From an uncultured Tessaracoccus sp. (GTDB lineage: Bacteria > Actinomycetota > Actinomycetes > Propionibacteriales > Propionibacteriaceae), in the NCBI RefSeq assembly GCF_947286155.1, contig NZ_CAMYPD010000008.1, positions 10,882 through 74,881 of the forward strand: 64,000 bases of DNA, read 5' to 3'. Positions 34,648-42,694 of the stretch are shown piece by piece. The position numbers and the translations under genes were made by a program. A model generated the notes under the pieces. The model was not told the origin of the DNA and did no database searches. It worked only from the letters and a program-made list of their open reading frames with translations. Within the stretch, counting starts at the first letter, position 1. Every line of letters begins with the position of its first letter.

Positions 34648-34842
34648 ATGGATTTGGGCGCCACCGTGCGCGAGCGCAGAAAGGATCTGCGCCTCACGCA
34701 GCAGCAGCTCGCCGACCTCGCCGGCACCTCAGAGCGCTTCGTCCGCGCGCTCGAACACGGCAAGCCGACGGTGCAGCTGAACCACGTCGTCGCGGTCCTC
34801 GACGCACTCGGGCTCGAGCTTCACGCAGAGGTCCGACGATGA
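34648..34842 (+). CDS. hipB: HipB-type XRE antitoxin
   Basis: The 64-residue protein is almost entirely an XRE helix-turn-helix: GATVRERRKDLRLTQQQLAD then LAGTSERFVRALEHGKPTVQ. It should repress its own operon and hold HipA. ATG 34648 has AGGAG seven bases upstream. Its last bases overlap the hipA ATG (ATGA). Confidence 0.9.
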   Translation: MDLGATVRERRKDLRLTQQQLADLAGTSERFVRALEHGKPTVQLNHVVAVLDALGLELHAEVRR

Positions 34843-36002
34843 ACCTCACCGAAGTCGAGCGCGCAATCGTGCGTAAGGCGGGACGCGTCGCGGCAACCCT
34901 GACCCGTGACAGCGACGGTGTGACCTTCGCGTATGTCGACGGGTACGCGGGCCCGCCCGTCGCAACGACGCTCCCCGTGGACGCGCCACCCGTTGTGACG
35001 CAGCCAGGGCAGCTTCCAGCATTCTTCACGGGGCTACTCCCCGAGGGCCGCCGACTCACAGCATTGCGCCAGAGCGTAAAAACCAGCGTTGACGACGAGT
35101 TTTCCCTACTGCTGGCGGTCGGAGGCAACACCGTTGGCGACGTCACCGTACTGCCCGACGGCACCGACCCCACGCCCATCCCCGCGCTCATCAGCGGCGA
35201 CGAAATCAACTTCGCAGAGCTGAGAGAGCGCACCGGCCTCGTGGAGCGCACGGGCCTCGCCGGCGCCCAAGACAAGGCCTCGGGGGCCATGATGTCGCTC
35301 CCCGTGAAGCTTGGCGGCACGGACGCGATCGTCAAGCTCGATCCCCCTGAGTATCCGCTGGCTACGGTCAACGAGCACTTCTTCCTGAAGCTTGCCCGTG
35401 GCCTGCGGCAGCCCGTCGCGCGCAGCGAGCTGATCACCGACGTCAACGGTGAAACAGGCCTCGTCGTCCGGCGCTTCGACCGCGTGCCTGAGCCACTGGC
35501 CGTCGAGGACGCCTGCCAGCTGGCGGGCCGGTATCCCGCCGACAAGTACCGCATGACCGCCGCCGATGTCATCAATGTCGTCGCAGAGGTGTGCCCCGCT
35601 CGACTCGTCGCGATGCAGGCCGTCTTTCAGCAGTTCGTGTTCGCGTGGCTCACCGGCAATGGCGATCTCCACGCGAAGAACGTGTCCGTGCTGCAAACCC
35701 ACGACGGCGAGTGGCGCGTCGCGCCCATCTACGACATCCCGTCGACGCTCCCCTATGGCGATCGGACTTCGGCACTCACCGTAGCGGGCGCCCGGGAGAA
35801 CCTCACGCGACGCACGTTCCTGCGCCTTGCCGATGAAGTGGGGCTCCCGGAGCGCGCAGCGAGCAGAGCCATCGACGAAGCACTGCGCGCCACGCAGTCG
35901 TGTATTGACAGCGTGAGCGCGGGGACGCTCCCCTACTCGGCGCACGTCGTGCGGCAGTGGACGCGCCAGCTTCGTCGCCGCAGAACTGATTTGGCCGGCT
36001 GA
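34839..36002 (+). CDS. hipA: HipA-type serine/threonine kinase toxin
   Basis: HipA kinases phosphorylate targets such as glutamyl-tRNA synthetase and induce dormancy (family knowledge). The 387-residue protein shows LPAFFTGLLPEGRRLTAL near 60, GAQDKASGAMM near 145 with the Lys/Ser of the P-loop-like region, the catalytic TGNGDLHAKNVS near 270 and metal-binding Asp in IYDIPST near 293. It lacks obvious damage, so the pair looks functional. Confidence 0.92.
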   Translation: MNLTEVERAIVRKAGRVAATLTRDSDGVTFAYVDGYAGPPVATTLPVDAPPVVTQPGQLPAFFTGLLPEGRRLTALRQSVKTSVDDEFSLLLAVGGNTVGDVTVLPDGTDPTPIPALISGDEINFAELRERTGLVERTGLAGAQDKASGAMMSLPVKLGGTDAIVKLDPPEYPLATVNEHFFLKLARGLRQPVARSELITDVNGETGLVVRRFDRVPEPLAVEDACQLAGRYPADKYRMTAADVINVVAEVCPARLVAMQAVFQQFVFAWLTGNGDLHAKNVSVLQTHDGEWRVAPIYDIPSTLPYGDRTSALTVAGARENLTRRTFLRLADEVGLPERAASRAIDEALRATQSCIDSVSAGTLPYSAHVVRQWTRQLRRRRTDLAG

Positions 36003-36069
36003 GACCCTCAAACCGCACGGGACCGCGTCGGTCGACTCCCCTGAGGGCGGCGGGCGTTAGGCTGTGGGC

Positions 36070-37341
36070 GTGGATCGACGACTCAGAGTGGCGCAGGTCA
36101 CTGATAACTACGGCCCCGGCTCGAACGGGCTCATGGTTGCCGTGCAGCAGCTGGAGGGCAACCTCCTCGACGCTGGGCACGAGGTGATCGTCGTCGCCCC
36201 CGCCGCGAAGGGCGTCAACCCGCACGCCGGGCGCGCGGGCCGCACCGAGATCCGCCTCCCCAGCGTGCGAGTGCCCCGGATGCCCACCCGCGTCGCCAAC
36301 GGCCGTCACTTCGAGCGCACCATCAAACGTCTCGGAGAGCTCCAGCCCGACGTGCTGCACGTGCACGGCTTCGGCACCGTCGGCGCGCTCGGCATGTGGG
36401 CCGCCAAGCAGCTGAACATCCCCATGATGCTCACGTGGCACACCGATTTCGACGCCTACGCCGACCATTACTCGTCGGTGCTTCCGCTGCTCACGATGGT
36501 GTTGAAGTCGTTTGCGAAGATTTCGCACGGCGGCATCATCGACGGCGAAACCATCAAAGCTGCCGAGATCCGCTATGAGGATCGGGGCAAGTCGACGGCG
36601 TCACTGCTCGGGCTGTGCGCCAAGATGCTGGAGTCGGCAGACCTGGTGACCACACCGTCGCCAAAAACCCTCAACCGCTGCCTACAGATTGCCCCTACGG
36701 CGAACGTGATTTGCGTGCCGAACGGCGTCGACCCGCTACCGCCCGGGCCTCCGCCGGCGCCTCGTGGCGACGGGCCCCTCGTGCTGTATGCGGGGCGGAT
36801 TGCTCCAGAGAAGGGGCTGCCGCTACTCATCGACGCGTTTGAGCTTGTCGCGGCGCAGCGCCCCGACGCGCAGCTCATGGTGGTGGGCGACTGGCAGCGT
36901 TACCCGAAGATCAAGAAGGCGCTCGCCGCCGCGCGCGACCGCGGACACTGCGTGCTGCCCGGCGAGCAGCCACGCGATGCGCTCGGCGCGTTCTACGGCA
37001 TGGCTGACGTGTTCGCATTCCCTAGTCAGACGGACACCCAGGCGCTTGTGCTCCACGAGGCCGCGCTGGCCGGCCTACCGCTCGTCGCCGTCGACCACGA
37101 ACTGCAGCTGGTCCTCGAACCCGGCATCAACGGCGAGCTCGCCCGTCCGACGCCAGCTTCCTTCGCTGCCGCCATCATGCGAGTAATTCAGAAGCTTGAC
37201 GACCCCGCTTGGAAAGCGCAGGCGTCGCGACGCTCCGTCGAGCTGGCCAGCCAGTGGACGATCCAGTCGCAGGCCGACGAGATGTTGCGGCTCTACGCCG
37301 ACGTCGCAGCCGGCCGAGCGCGAACGTCGACGAAGGCCTGA
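36070..37341 (+). CDS. GT4-family glycosyltransferase
   Basis: The 423-residue enzyme has the GT4/GT-B layout: N-terminal VAQVTDNYGPGSNGLMVAV loop, HVHGFGTVGALG near 100, TWHTDFDAYADHYSSVL near 120, then the nucleotide-sugar domain with YAGRIAPEKGLPLLIDAFEL near 240 and the E-x7-E region LVLHEAALAGLPLV near 325. The acceptor may be a lipid or diacylglycerol, as in MgtA/PimB-type enzymes, but this is not shown. GTG 36070 follows TAGGCT plus six bases (leaderless); GTG 36064 is also in frame. Confidence 0.88.
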   Translation: MDRRLRVAQVTDNYGPGSNGLMVAVQQLEGNLLDAGHEVIVVAPAAKGVNPHAGRAGRTEIRLPSVRVPRMPTRVANGRHFERTIKRLGELQPDVLHVHGFGTVGALGMWAAKQLNIPMMLTWHTDFDAYADHYSSVLPLLTMVLKSFAKISHGGIIDGETIKAAEIRYEDRGKSTASLLGLCAKMLESADLVTTPSPKTLNRCLQIAPTANVICVPNGVDPLPPGPPPAPRGDGPLVLYAGRIAPEKGLPLLIDAFELVAAQRPDAQLMVVGDWQRYPKIKKALAAARDRGHCVLPGEQPRDALGAFYGMADVFAFPSQTDTQALVLHEAALAGLPLVAVDHELQLVLEPGINGELARPTPASFAAAIMRVIQKLDDPAWKAQASRRSVELASQWTIQSQADEMLRLYADVAAGRARTSTKA

Positions 37342-37343
37342 AG

Positions 37344-37389
37344 ATAGATCAAGTTGGTGGCTCGTCTACCCGCCACGAACTTGATCTAT
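37344..37389. terminator. 46-bp hairpin after the glycosyltransferase
   Basis: ATAGATCAAGTTGGTGGC pairs with GCCACGAACTTGATCTAT with one mismatch. The element begins two bases after the stop. It equals the cydAB hairpin in length but not in sequence. There is no clear T-run. Confidence 0.6.
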
Positions 37390-37461
37390 GTTTACCTGCC
37401 GGGGCGGTCAACGCCACTGGGAACGGTCAATAGCGACGCCCGACCACACTAAGATGATGAG

Positions 37462-38175
37462 GTGCCCTCTAAGCATCCCGAGTTATCGAAACGCATCTCG
37501 CACAAGACCTTGCCGGATAGCGTGTATGAAGTGCTCTTCGAGGAACTCTCGATGGGCAAGTGGGAAGCAGGCACGCCCCTGTCAATCGATGGATTGGCGT
37601 CGTTTCTCGGCGTGTCACCTACGCCTGTTCGTGAGGCGCTTGCCAGATTGGAAGCGACAGGTCTCGTCCGACGAGAGGCTCGACGCGGTTACCGCGTCTC
37701 ACCCCCTATGTCTCGCGCGCAGGTGATCGAGCTCGTAGACGCCCGCCTGGTCTTAGAGACTGGGTCCATTGAACGAGCAATGAGGCATCAACCAGAGCTG
37801 GTTGCAGACCTGCATACGGCTTACGAAGCGCACGTAGCTGCTGTGCATCGCCTAGCTGAGACTGACGAGAGTAGCGAAAGAGAAGCGCTCGCGCGCTATT
37901 TCGCTGCAGATTGGTCGTTCCACTCTGCCATTCTGAAGCACTGCGATAACCGCTACTTGGAGCTGCTCGTCGAATCGCTCGGTTTCCGTGCTCACCGAAT
38001 GAGGCAAGCTATCGGATCAGGCGTAACTGATGCTTCTGTTGCGTTGAAGGAGCATAAGGAGATCCTCGATGCTGTGGCTTCGGGTAAGGCCGATGCAGCC
38101 GTTGACGCCATGAGCGCTCACCTTCATCGGCTTCTGGACCGAGTTAAGGATGAACCTGACCCGCCCCAGCACTAG
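37462..38175 (+). CDS. GntR-family regulator, FCD type
   Basis: The 237-residue regulator has an N-terminal winged helix (DSVYEVLFEELSMGKWEAGT, then LASFLGVSPTPVREALARLE) and a C-terminal FCD ligand domain with metal-type residues in DWSFHSAILKHCDNRYLELL and RAHRMRQAI. It is next to the isomerase genes and is the likely controller of this sugar cluster and of the dhaK-like operon on the other strand. GTG 37462 follows TAAGAT plus six bases, a leaderless arrangement. Confidence 0.92.
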   Translation: MPSKHPELSKRISHKTLPDSVYEVLFEELSMGKWEAGTPLSIDGLASFLGVSPTPVREALARLEATGLVRREARRGYRVSPPMSRAQVIELVDARLVLETGSIERAMRHQPELVADLHTAYEAHVAAVHRLAETDESSEREALARYFAADWSFHSAILKHCDNRYLELLVESLGFRAHRMRQAIGSGVTDASVALKEHKEILDAVASGKADAAVDAMSAHLHRLLDRVKDEPDPPQH

Positions 38176-38233
38176 AGACGCATTTTGTTACACGTAGGAT
38201 TGGCTTCGGAAGAAACAAGACCAAGGGAGAATC

Positions 38234-38674
38234 ATGAAACTCGCTTTCGGCAGTGACCCCAATGCGACGGAGTTCAAAACTGCGCTGATGAAGCGCGCGG
38301 AAGAACTCGGTCACGAGACCACGGATCTCGGCGCGGATGACCCCATCTACGCCAACGTCGCTGTGGACGTCGCAAACCGCGTCGTCGCAGGTGACTTTGA
38401 TCGCGGCATCGTGGTCTGCGGCACTGGCATCGGCGTCTCGATTGCAGCAAACAAGGTTCCCGGCGCCTACTGCGCCTGCGTGACCGACGTGTACCAGGCC
38501 CAGCGCGCTACCTTGAGCAACAATGCCAACATGCTCGCCATGGGCGCGCAGGTGATCGGCATCGAGACAGCGAAGGTGCTGCTTGAAAACTATCTGGCCA
38601 ATGAATTCGACGAAGGCTCCCGCAGCGCACCTAAGGTGGCTCGCATTAAGGAGTACGAATCGAAGGGCTGCTGA
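38234..38674 (+). CDS. RpiB-like sugar-phosphate isomerase (erythrulose-4-phosphate type)
   Basis: The 146-residue protein has the RpiB/LacAB fold: SDPNATEFKTALMKRAEELG near 7, the active-site VVCGTGIGVSIAANKVPG near 64 with the catalytic Cys, and TLSNNANMLAMGAQVIG near 97. In tetritol clusters such proteins (DerI/EryI) convert D-erythrulose 4-phosphate to erythrose 4-phosphate. The substrate here is inferred from neighbours. CAAGGGAG precedes the ATG. The TIM-like gene follows one base after the stop. A paralogue lies at 55420-55860. Confidence 0.85.
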   Translation: MKLAFGSDPNATEFKTALMKRAEELGHETTDLGADDPIYANVAVDVANRVVAGDFDRGIVVCGTGIGVSIAANKVPGAYCACVTDVYQAQRATLSNNANMLAMGAQVIGIETAKVLLENYLANEFDEGSRSAPKVARIKEYESKGC

Positions 38675-38675
38675 T

Positions 38676-39437
38676 ATGTCGCGTAACAGCTCACGGAAGC
38701 CAATCACTGCGGTCAGCCTGAAGATGTATTTCGAGCGTGAGCGCACGCTCGAGTACGTCAACGCACTGACTTCCCTCGTACGGGCTGAGCAAAGCCTTAC
38801 CGACGAGGTAACGCTCGCAGTCCTGCCTGATTTTCTCACGATGGCTGCAGTGGCAGAACCGATAGCCGCTGCGGGCATGATGCTCGGGGCTCAGAACCTT
38901 GCTCCCGAAGACCGAGGTGCTTTTACGGGTGAGGTGTCCGGAGCGGACCTATACGCGTTAGGCGCCCGCGTCGTCGAGATTGGGCATGCAGAGCGAAGAA
39001 CCATTTTCGCGGAGAGCGACGCAATGGTGGCCCAAAAGGTCGCCACGGCGACGAAAGTGGGCCTCACGCCGCTGCTGTGCATCGGAGAACCCAAGCAAAC
39101 CAACCCTGACGACGCTGCCAAGCTTTGCGTCGAGCAGATCCGCAGTGCCCTTCACGATGCCACGCCCAACGAGATCTGGCTCGCATACGAACCCTACTGG
39201 GCCATTGGAGCAGCCAAGCCTGCAGAACCTGAGTATGTTTCGGCAGTCTGTGATGCCATGCGAGATCAACTCCAGGATATGCCCGGAATCTCAATCCTTT
39301 ACGGCGGATCGGCTGGAACTGGTCTTATCCAAGAGTTGTCAGAGAGCATCGATGGTCTGTTCCTTGGCCGCTTTGCACACGATCCAGAGGCTTTCGTAGC
39401 CGTAGCCAAAGAGACACACGAGCGTCATCGAAAGTAA
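38676..39437 (+). CDS. Triosephosphate-isomerase-like enzyme (L-erythrulose-1-phosphate type)
   Basis: The 253-residue TIM homologue keeps the catalytic Lys in SLKMYF near 16, VVEIGHAERR with the His near 96, WLAYEPYWAIGAAKPA with the Glu near 167, and ILYGGSAGTG near 207. It departs from glycolytic TIM in the first strand (NxK replaced by SLK), as EryH/LerI isomerases do. These move L-erythrulose 1-phosphate to D-erythrulose 4-phosphate, the step before the RpiB-like enzyme. The gene pairing supports this role. Confidence 0.85.
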   Translation: MSRNSSRKPITAVSLKMYFERERTLEYVNALTSLVRAEQSLTDEVTLAVLPDFLTMAAVAEPIAAAGMMLGAQNLAPEDRGAFTGEVSGADLYALGARVVEIGHAERRTIFAESDAMVAQKVATATKVGLTPLLCIGEPKQTNPDDAAKLCVEQIRSALHDATPNEIWLAYEPYWAIGAAKPAEPEYVSAVCDAMRDQLQDMPGISILYGGSAGTGLIQELSESIDGLFLGRFAHDPEAFVAVAKETHERHRK

Positions 39438-39488
39438 GATTTCTCGTTTGGTGCGCAGCCGCTCGGTTACGCACCAAACCAGAAATCT
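39437..39488. terminator. Bidirectional hairpin between convergent operons
   Basis: AGATTTCTCGTTTGGTGCG pairs with CGCACCAAACCAGAAATCT with one mismatch around a 14-base loop. It begins on the last base of the TIM-like stop codon and ends five bases from the gntP stop, so it can end both transcripts. Confidence 0.7.
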
Positions 39489-39493
39489 GCGTC

Positions 39494-40867
39494 TTAGAGC
39501 GGGATGACCAGGGCGCCAATGAGGGCTTGCGTGAAAATAAGCACAGCCGAAATGAAGGACCCAAGGGTATACGTTTTCAATCCGCCCGTCACAGTCAAGC
39601 CGGACATATTCGTTGCTACCCAGAACCCAGAGTCGTTGACGTGACCGATCGAGTTCCCACCCGATAGGCAAGCGAGAGCAATCCATACGGGATGAATGCC
39701 AACGGCTGGCGCGACGGTCGCCATGATCGTCATGGACGTCATACCGGCAACTGTTCCTGAGCCCTGCGCGACTCGGAAAATCATACCGATAGTGAAGGCA
39801 AGAAACATCGCTCCGATCACCGATGTGTCTCCCTCTGTGGAGAGAAGAGCCACGATGCTGTCACCAACGCCCGCAGCAGAAATCACCGAAGCGAAAGCAC
39901 CGCCGGCGCCTGTAATCAGTAAGACAACACCTGCAGCCTTAAGCCCTTCGCCGGCAGACTGTTCGAGTTTGTCCCGGCCTATGTAGGCCGCAGAAATCGC
40001 GTACGCTCCGAGGGTTCCGAGAAGCATAGCGATAGTTTTTTCACCCAAGAATGCTGACCAAACCGGCGCCTCTTCAAACAGAGCGTTTCCGACCGTCCCA
40101 CTAAGGATGCAGATGATTGGGATCACGATAGGAACCAAGGCTAGCAAAAGAGGGGGCTTTGGCTTATCTTCCGCGAGGACCTGCTCCCTCTTCGCGAGAA
40201 GCTCTTCAGTCACCTGGGACGCATGGTTTACATCTTTTTCATCATTCCAAATATTGAATTTATCATGAATCCATTGATACACGAGGATCGATAGGATGAC
40301 TGTGACCAAACCTACGATGAGACCGACACCCAGCATCACACCCAAATCGAATCCAAATATATCGGCAGCGGCGAGCGGGTTTGGAGTAGGCGGGACGACA
40401 CAATGCGCCGTCGTCGCACCAATTGTAAGGAAGCCTGTCACATAGGCCATCTTCATATTGACCTTGGCAGCAATAGTGATTCCGATAGGAATCAAGATAA
40501 CGAACGTGACATCGAAAAACACAGGGATCGATAGGACGAATCCCGCCAAGGCTACGGCCCACATAGCACGTCGCTCAGGAAAGGCCGACATGATTTTATC
40601 CGCGATGACCTGAGCTCCACCGCTATCAGAAAGCAGCTGACCAAGGATAATACCAAATCCAATAGGCAACCCGATTCCAGCCATCATATTTCCAAAGCCG
40701 CTAGTCGCCGTCGATACAGCATCCATTATTGGCATACCGGTAGCAATACCGAGATACAAGGTTGCAATAATCATCGCGACTGCAGCATTCAACTTGAAAA
40801 AGATGATCCCCGCCAGGATGATCGCAATGGCGATCACCAGGTGAAGAATCAATAGTGCAGCAGACAT
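39494..40867 (-). CDS. GntP-family permease
   Basis: A proton symporter of 457 residues with about 12-14 membrane helices. Family motifs include GFGNMMAGIGLPIGFGIILG near 56, FFDVTFVILIPIGI near 113, TTAHCVVPPTPNPLAAADI near 153 and SGGNSIGHVNDSGFW near 400. GntP proteins take up gluconate and related sugar acids, so a hydroxy-acid substrate must be considered besides a tetritol. AAGGGAA precedes the ATG. Base composition drops to about 40% GC in parts of this gene. Confidence 0.93.
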   Translation of the reverse strand: MSAALLILHLVIAIAIILAGIIFFKLNAAVAMIIATLYLGIATGMPIMDAVSTATSGFGNMMAGIGLPIGFGIILGQLLSDSGGAQVIADKIMSAFPERRAMWAVALAGFVLSIPVFFDVTFVILIPIGITIAAKVNMKMAYVTGFLTIGATTAHCVVPPTPNPLAAADIFGFDLGVMLGVGLIVGLVTVILSILVYQWIHDKFNIWNDEKDVNHASQVTEELLAKREQVLAEDKPKPPLLLALVPIVIPIICILSGTVGNALFEEAPVWSAFLGEKTIAMLLGTLGAYAISAAYIGRDKLEQSAGEGLKAAGVVLLITGAGGAFASVISAAGVGDSIVALLSTEGDTSVIGAMFLAFTIGMIFRVAQGSGTVAGMTSMTIMATVAPAVGIHPVWIALACLSGGNSIGHVNDSGFWVATNMSGLTVTGGLKTYTLGSFISAVLIFTQALIGALVIPL

Positions 40868-40910
40868 AAATTTCCCTTATCGTCGTCATTGACTAAGTTG
40901 GGCGTAGAAT

Positions 40911-41678
40911 TCAACGCATGTGCTTTCCGCCATCGGCGTTTAGAACAGTGCCATTTACAAACGAGGAGTCCTCCGATACGAGGAAAGAGCAAACGGAGGC
41001 GATCTCCTCAGGTTGCCCGACACGCTGCAGCGGAATGTTCGAAGACATTGTCGCCTTACGATCATCGGTGAGCTTGCCACCCATAATTTCGGTATCAATC
41101 GGCCCTGGGGCGATGACATTAACTGTGACCCCCGACGGGCCAAATTCTCGAGCGCCACCCCGGGTCAATCCTATAATTCCAGCCTTTGCTCCCGCGTAAA
41201 TTCCCTTTGAGAAGGTCCCTCCACCATCGAAGGCGGTGATAGAAGAGAAGTTGACGATTCTACCAATACCATGTTGCTTCATACGGGCGAAGGCGTGGCG
41301 CATCATCAAGAATGTACCTCGGCAATTCACTGCAAAGACCTTGTCAAAGTCAGCCACAGAGATATCCAGCAGCGTCTCAGGGCACGCGATACCTGCAGGG
41401 TTCACAAGCGCAACTAGCTGAGGAAGCTCCGTATCAACCTTTTCAAAAGCGGCGACCACCGATGCCTCGTCGGCGACATCGAGGTGCAAGCCTACAATCT
41501 TGCGTTTGGGGAATTCGCCTCTCACTTCTTCGACGAAACTATCAACGTTGTCGAATTGAATATCACCCACAGCAACGTCAAATCCATCTTCTAGCAGTCG
41601 TCGAGCAATACGACGACCAATACCAGAAGGGGCACCTACACCCGTGACGACGGCAGCCCGCTCTTCAGGGAAAATCAT
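40911..41678 (-). CDS. SDR-family dehydrogenase
   Basis: An NAD(P)-dependent short-chain dehydrogenase of 255 residues. Seen are the cofactor motif TGVGAPSGIGRRIA near 12, the VNPAG motif near 88, the catalytic Ser in NFSSITAF near 138 and Y-x3-K in IYAGAKAG near 152, and the C-terminal GTVLNADGGKHM. It probably oxidises the polyol or keto-sugar of this pathway. ATG 41678 is chosen because AGGAG lies seven bases upstream; the in-frame ATG 41696 precedes that site. Confidence 0.92.
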   Translation of the reverse strand: MIFPEERAAVVTGVGAPSGIGRRIARRLLEDGFDVAVGDIQFDNVDSFVEEVRGEFPKRKIVGLHLDVADEASVVAAFEKVDTELPQLVALVNPAGIACPETLLDISVADFDKVFAVNCRGTFLMMRHAFARMKQHGIGRIVNFSSITAFDGGGTFSKGIYAGAKAGIIGLTRGGAREFGPSGVTVNVIAPGPIDTEIMGGKLTDDRKATMSSNIPLQRVGQPEEIASVCSFLVSEDSSFVNGTVLNADGGKHMR

Positions 41679-41726
41679 TTCATCGCTCCTATACATTTCT
41701 CCAGAAATAATTCGTTATTACAAAAT

Positions 41727-42662
41727 CTACTGAGACTCAGCGTAGAGGCCCTGTGAAGACTGAAGGACCTCACGGATATAGCGGGCATTTCTAGCCCCAT
41801 TACCCAGCCAGTCCCCTCCATAATGTTCAGCTTGGAAGGCGCCACGATACCCTAACGATAGTGCTTTTTGGATAACCCATCTATAGTCAATCCATCCGTC
41901 TTCTAGAGACGCCGGCGCAGAGAAAAAAGCTCCCGTGGCAGAGTCTTCATCTCGAATGTAGTTCTTGATATGCCAGTAGTTGGAGTACGGCAGCACAGCC
42001 TCGAAAATATCCTTGTAATCGGGCACTGGGCGATGCAGTCTTACAAGGTTCCCTACATCAGGGTTGATTCCCACCGCTGGGTGACCGCAGTCCTTAACAA
42101 ACGCCACTGCGTCCTCAGCCGTGCCGATGTATGTGTCTTCATACATTTCCAATGCGATTTCCATGCCATTGCGCTGGGCATGATCGGCTAACTCCCTTAC
42201 TCGCTCGATTGCGAGGGGACGTAGCGCGGGGTCGTCGACATGCCCCTGGGCATGCCAGAACCACATCGCTTGCTGCTGCTCCGCTGTGAGTGGCTGCATG
42301 AAACCGATGTTGAGGATTTCGGCCCCAAGCTCAGCCGAGCGGTCAAGCGCACGGTGCATCATTGCGAGGTGTTCCTCGCCGTGCTCCCTGTCAACTAGGC
42401 TTCGTCGGCCAAAGGAGACACCTGGCACCGCCAAGTCAAAGGACTTGATGAGCTTCTTCAGCTCCACGAAACGCTCTTCCGGCAGTTCTCCGATGAGAAT
42501 CCAATCGTCGATGGGGTCTATCGCTTTAAAGCCTGCGCCTACGACTTGCTCGAGGTGGTCTGCCCAAGCAGAGACAGGCGCTTCCGCTAAGGGCGTTCCA
42601 TCATCTGCCGTGTTGCCGAAGTTCATTTTTGCCGCGATTGGCCAATTATCTGCGGTGTACAA
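41727..42662 (-). CDS. Sugar-phosphate isomerase/epimerase-like TIM-barrel protein
   Basis: The 311-residue protein belongs to the xylose-isomerase-like/AP-endonuclease-2 superfamily: AEILNIGFMQPL, EIALEMYEDTYIGTAEDAVAF near 165 with a metal-binding Glu, VGINPDVGNLVRL near 197, YWHIKNYIRD near 231 and AFQAEHYGGDW near 280. The substrate is unknown; relatives include tagatose epimerases and 2-oxo-tetronate or apiose isomerases. The start appears to be TTG at 42662, with GAGGAAGG about ten bases upstream. It is not in the classical erythrulose pathway and is the odd member of this cluster. Confidence 0.8.
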   Translation of the reverse strand: MYTADNWPIAAKMNFGNTADDGTPLAEAPVSAWADHLEQVVGAGFKAIDPIDDWILIGELPEERFVELKKLIKSFDLAVPGVSFGRRSLVDREHGEEHLAMMHRALDRSAELGAEILNIGFMQPLTAEQQQAMWFWHAQGHVDDPALRPLAIERVRELADHAQRNGMEIALEMYEDTYIGTAEDAVAFVKDCGHPAVGINPDVGNLVRLHRPVPDYKDIFEAVLPYSNYWHIKNYIRDEDSATGAFFSAPASLEDGWIDYRWVIQKALSLGYRGAFQAEHYGGDWLGNGARNARYIREVLQSSQGLYAESQ

Positions 42663-42694
42663 CGCAGTTCCGCCTTCCTCTTGGTTGTTGTGAC

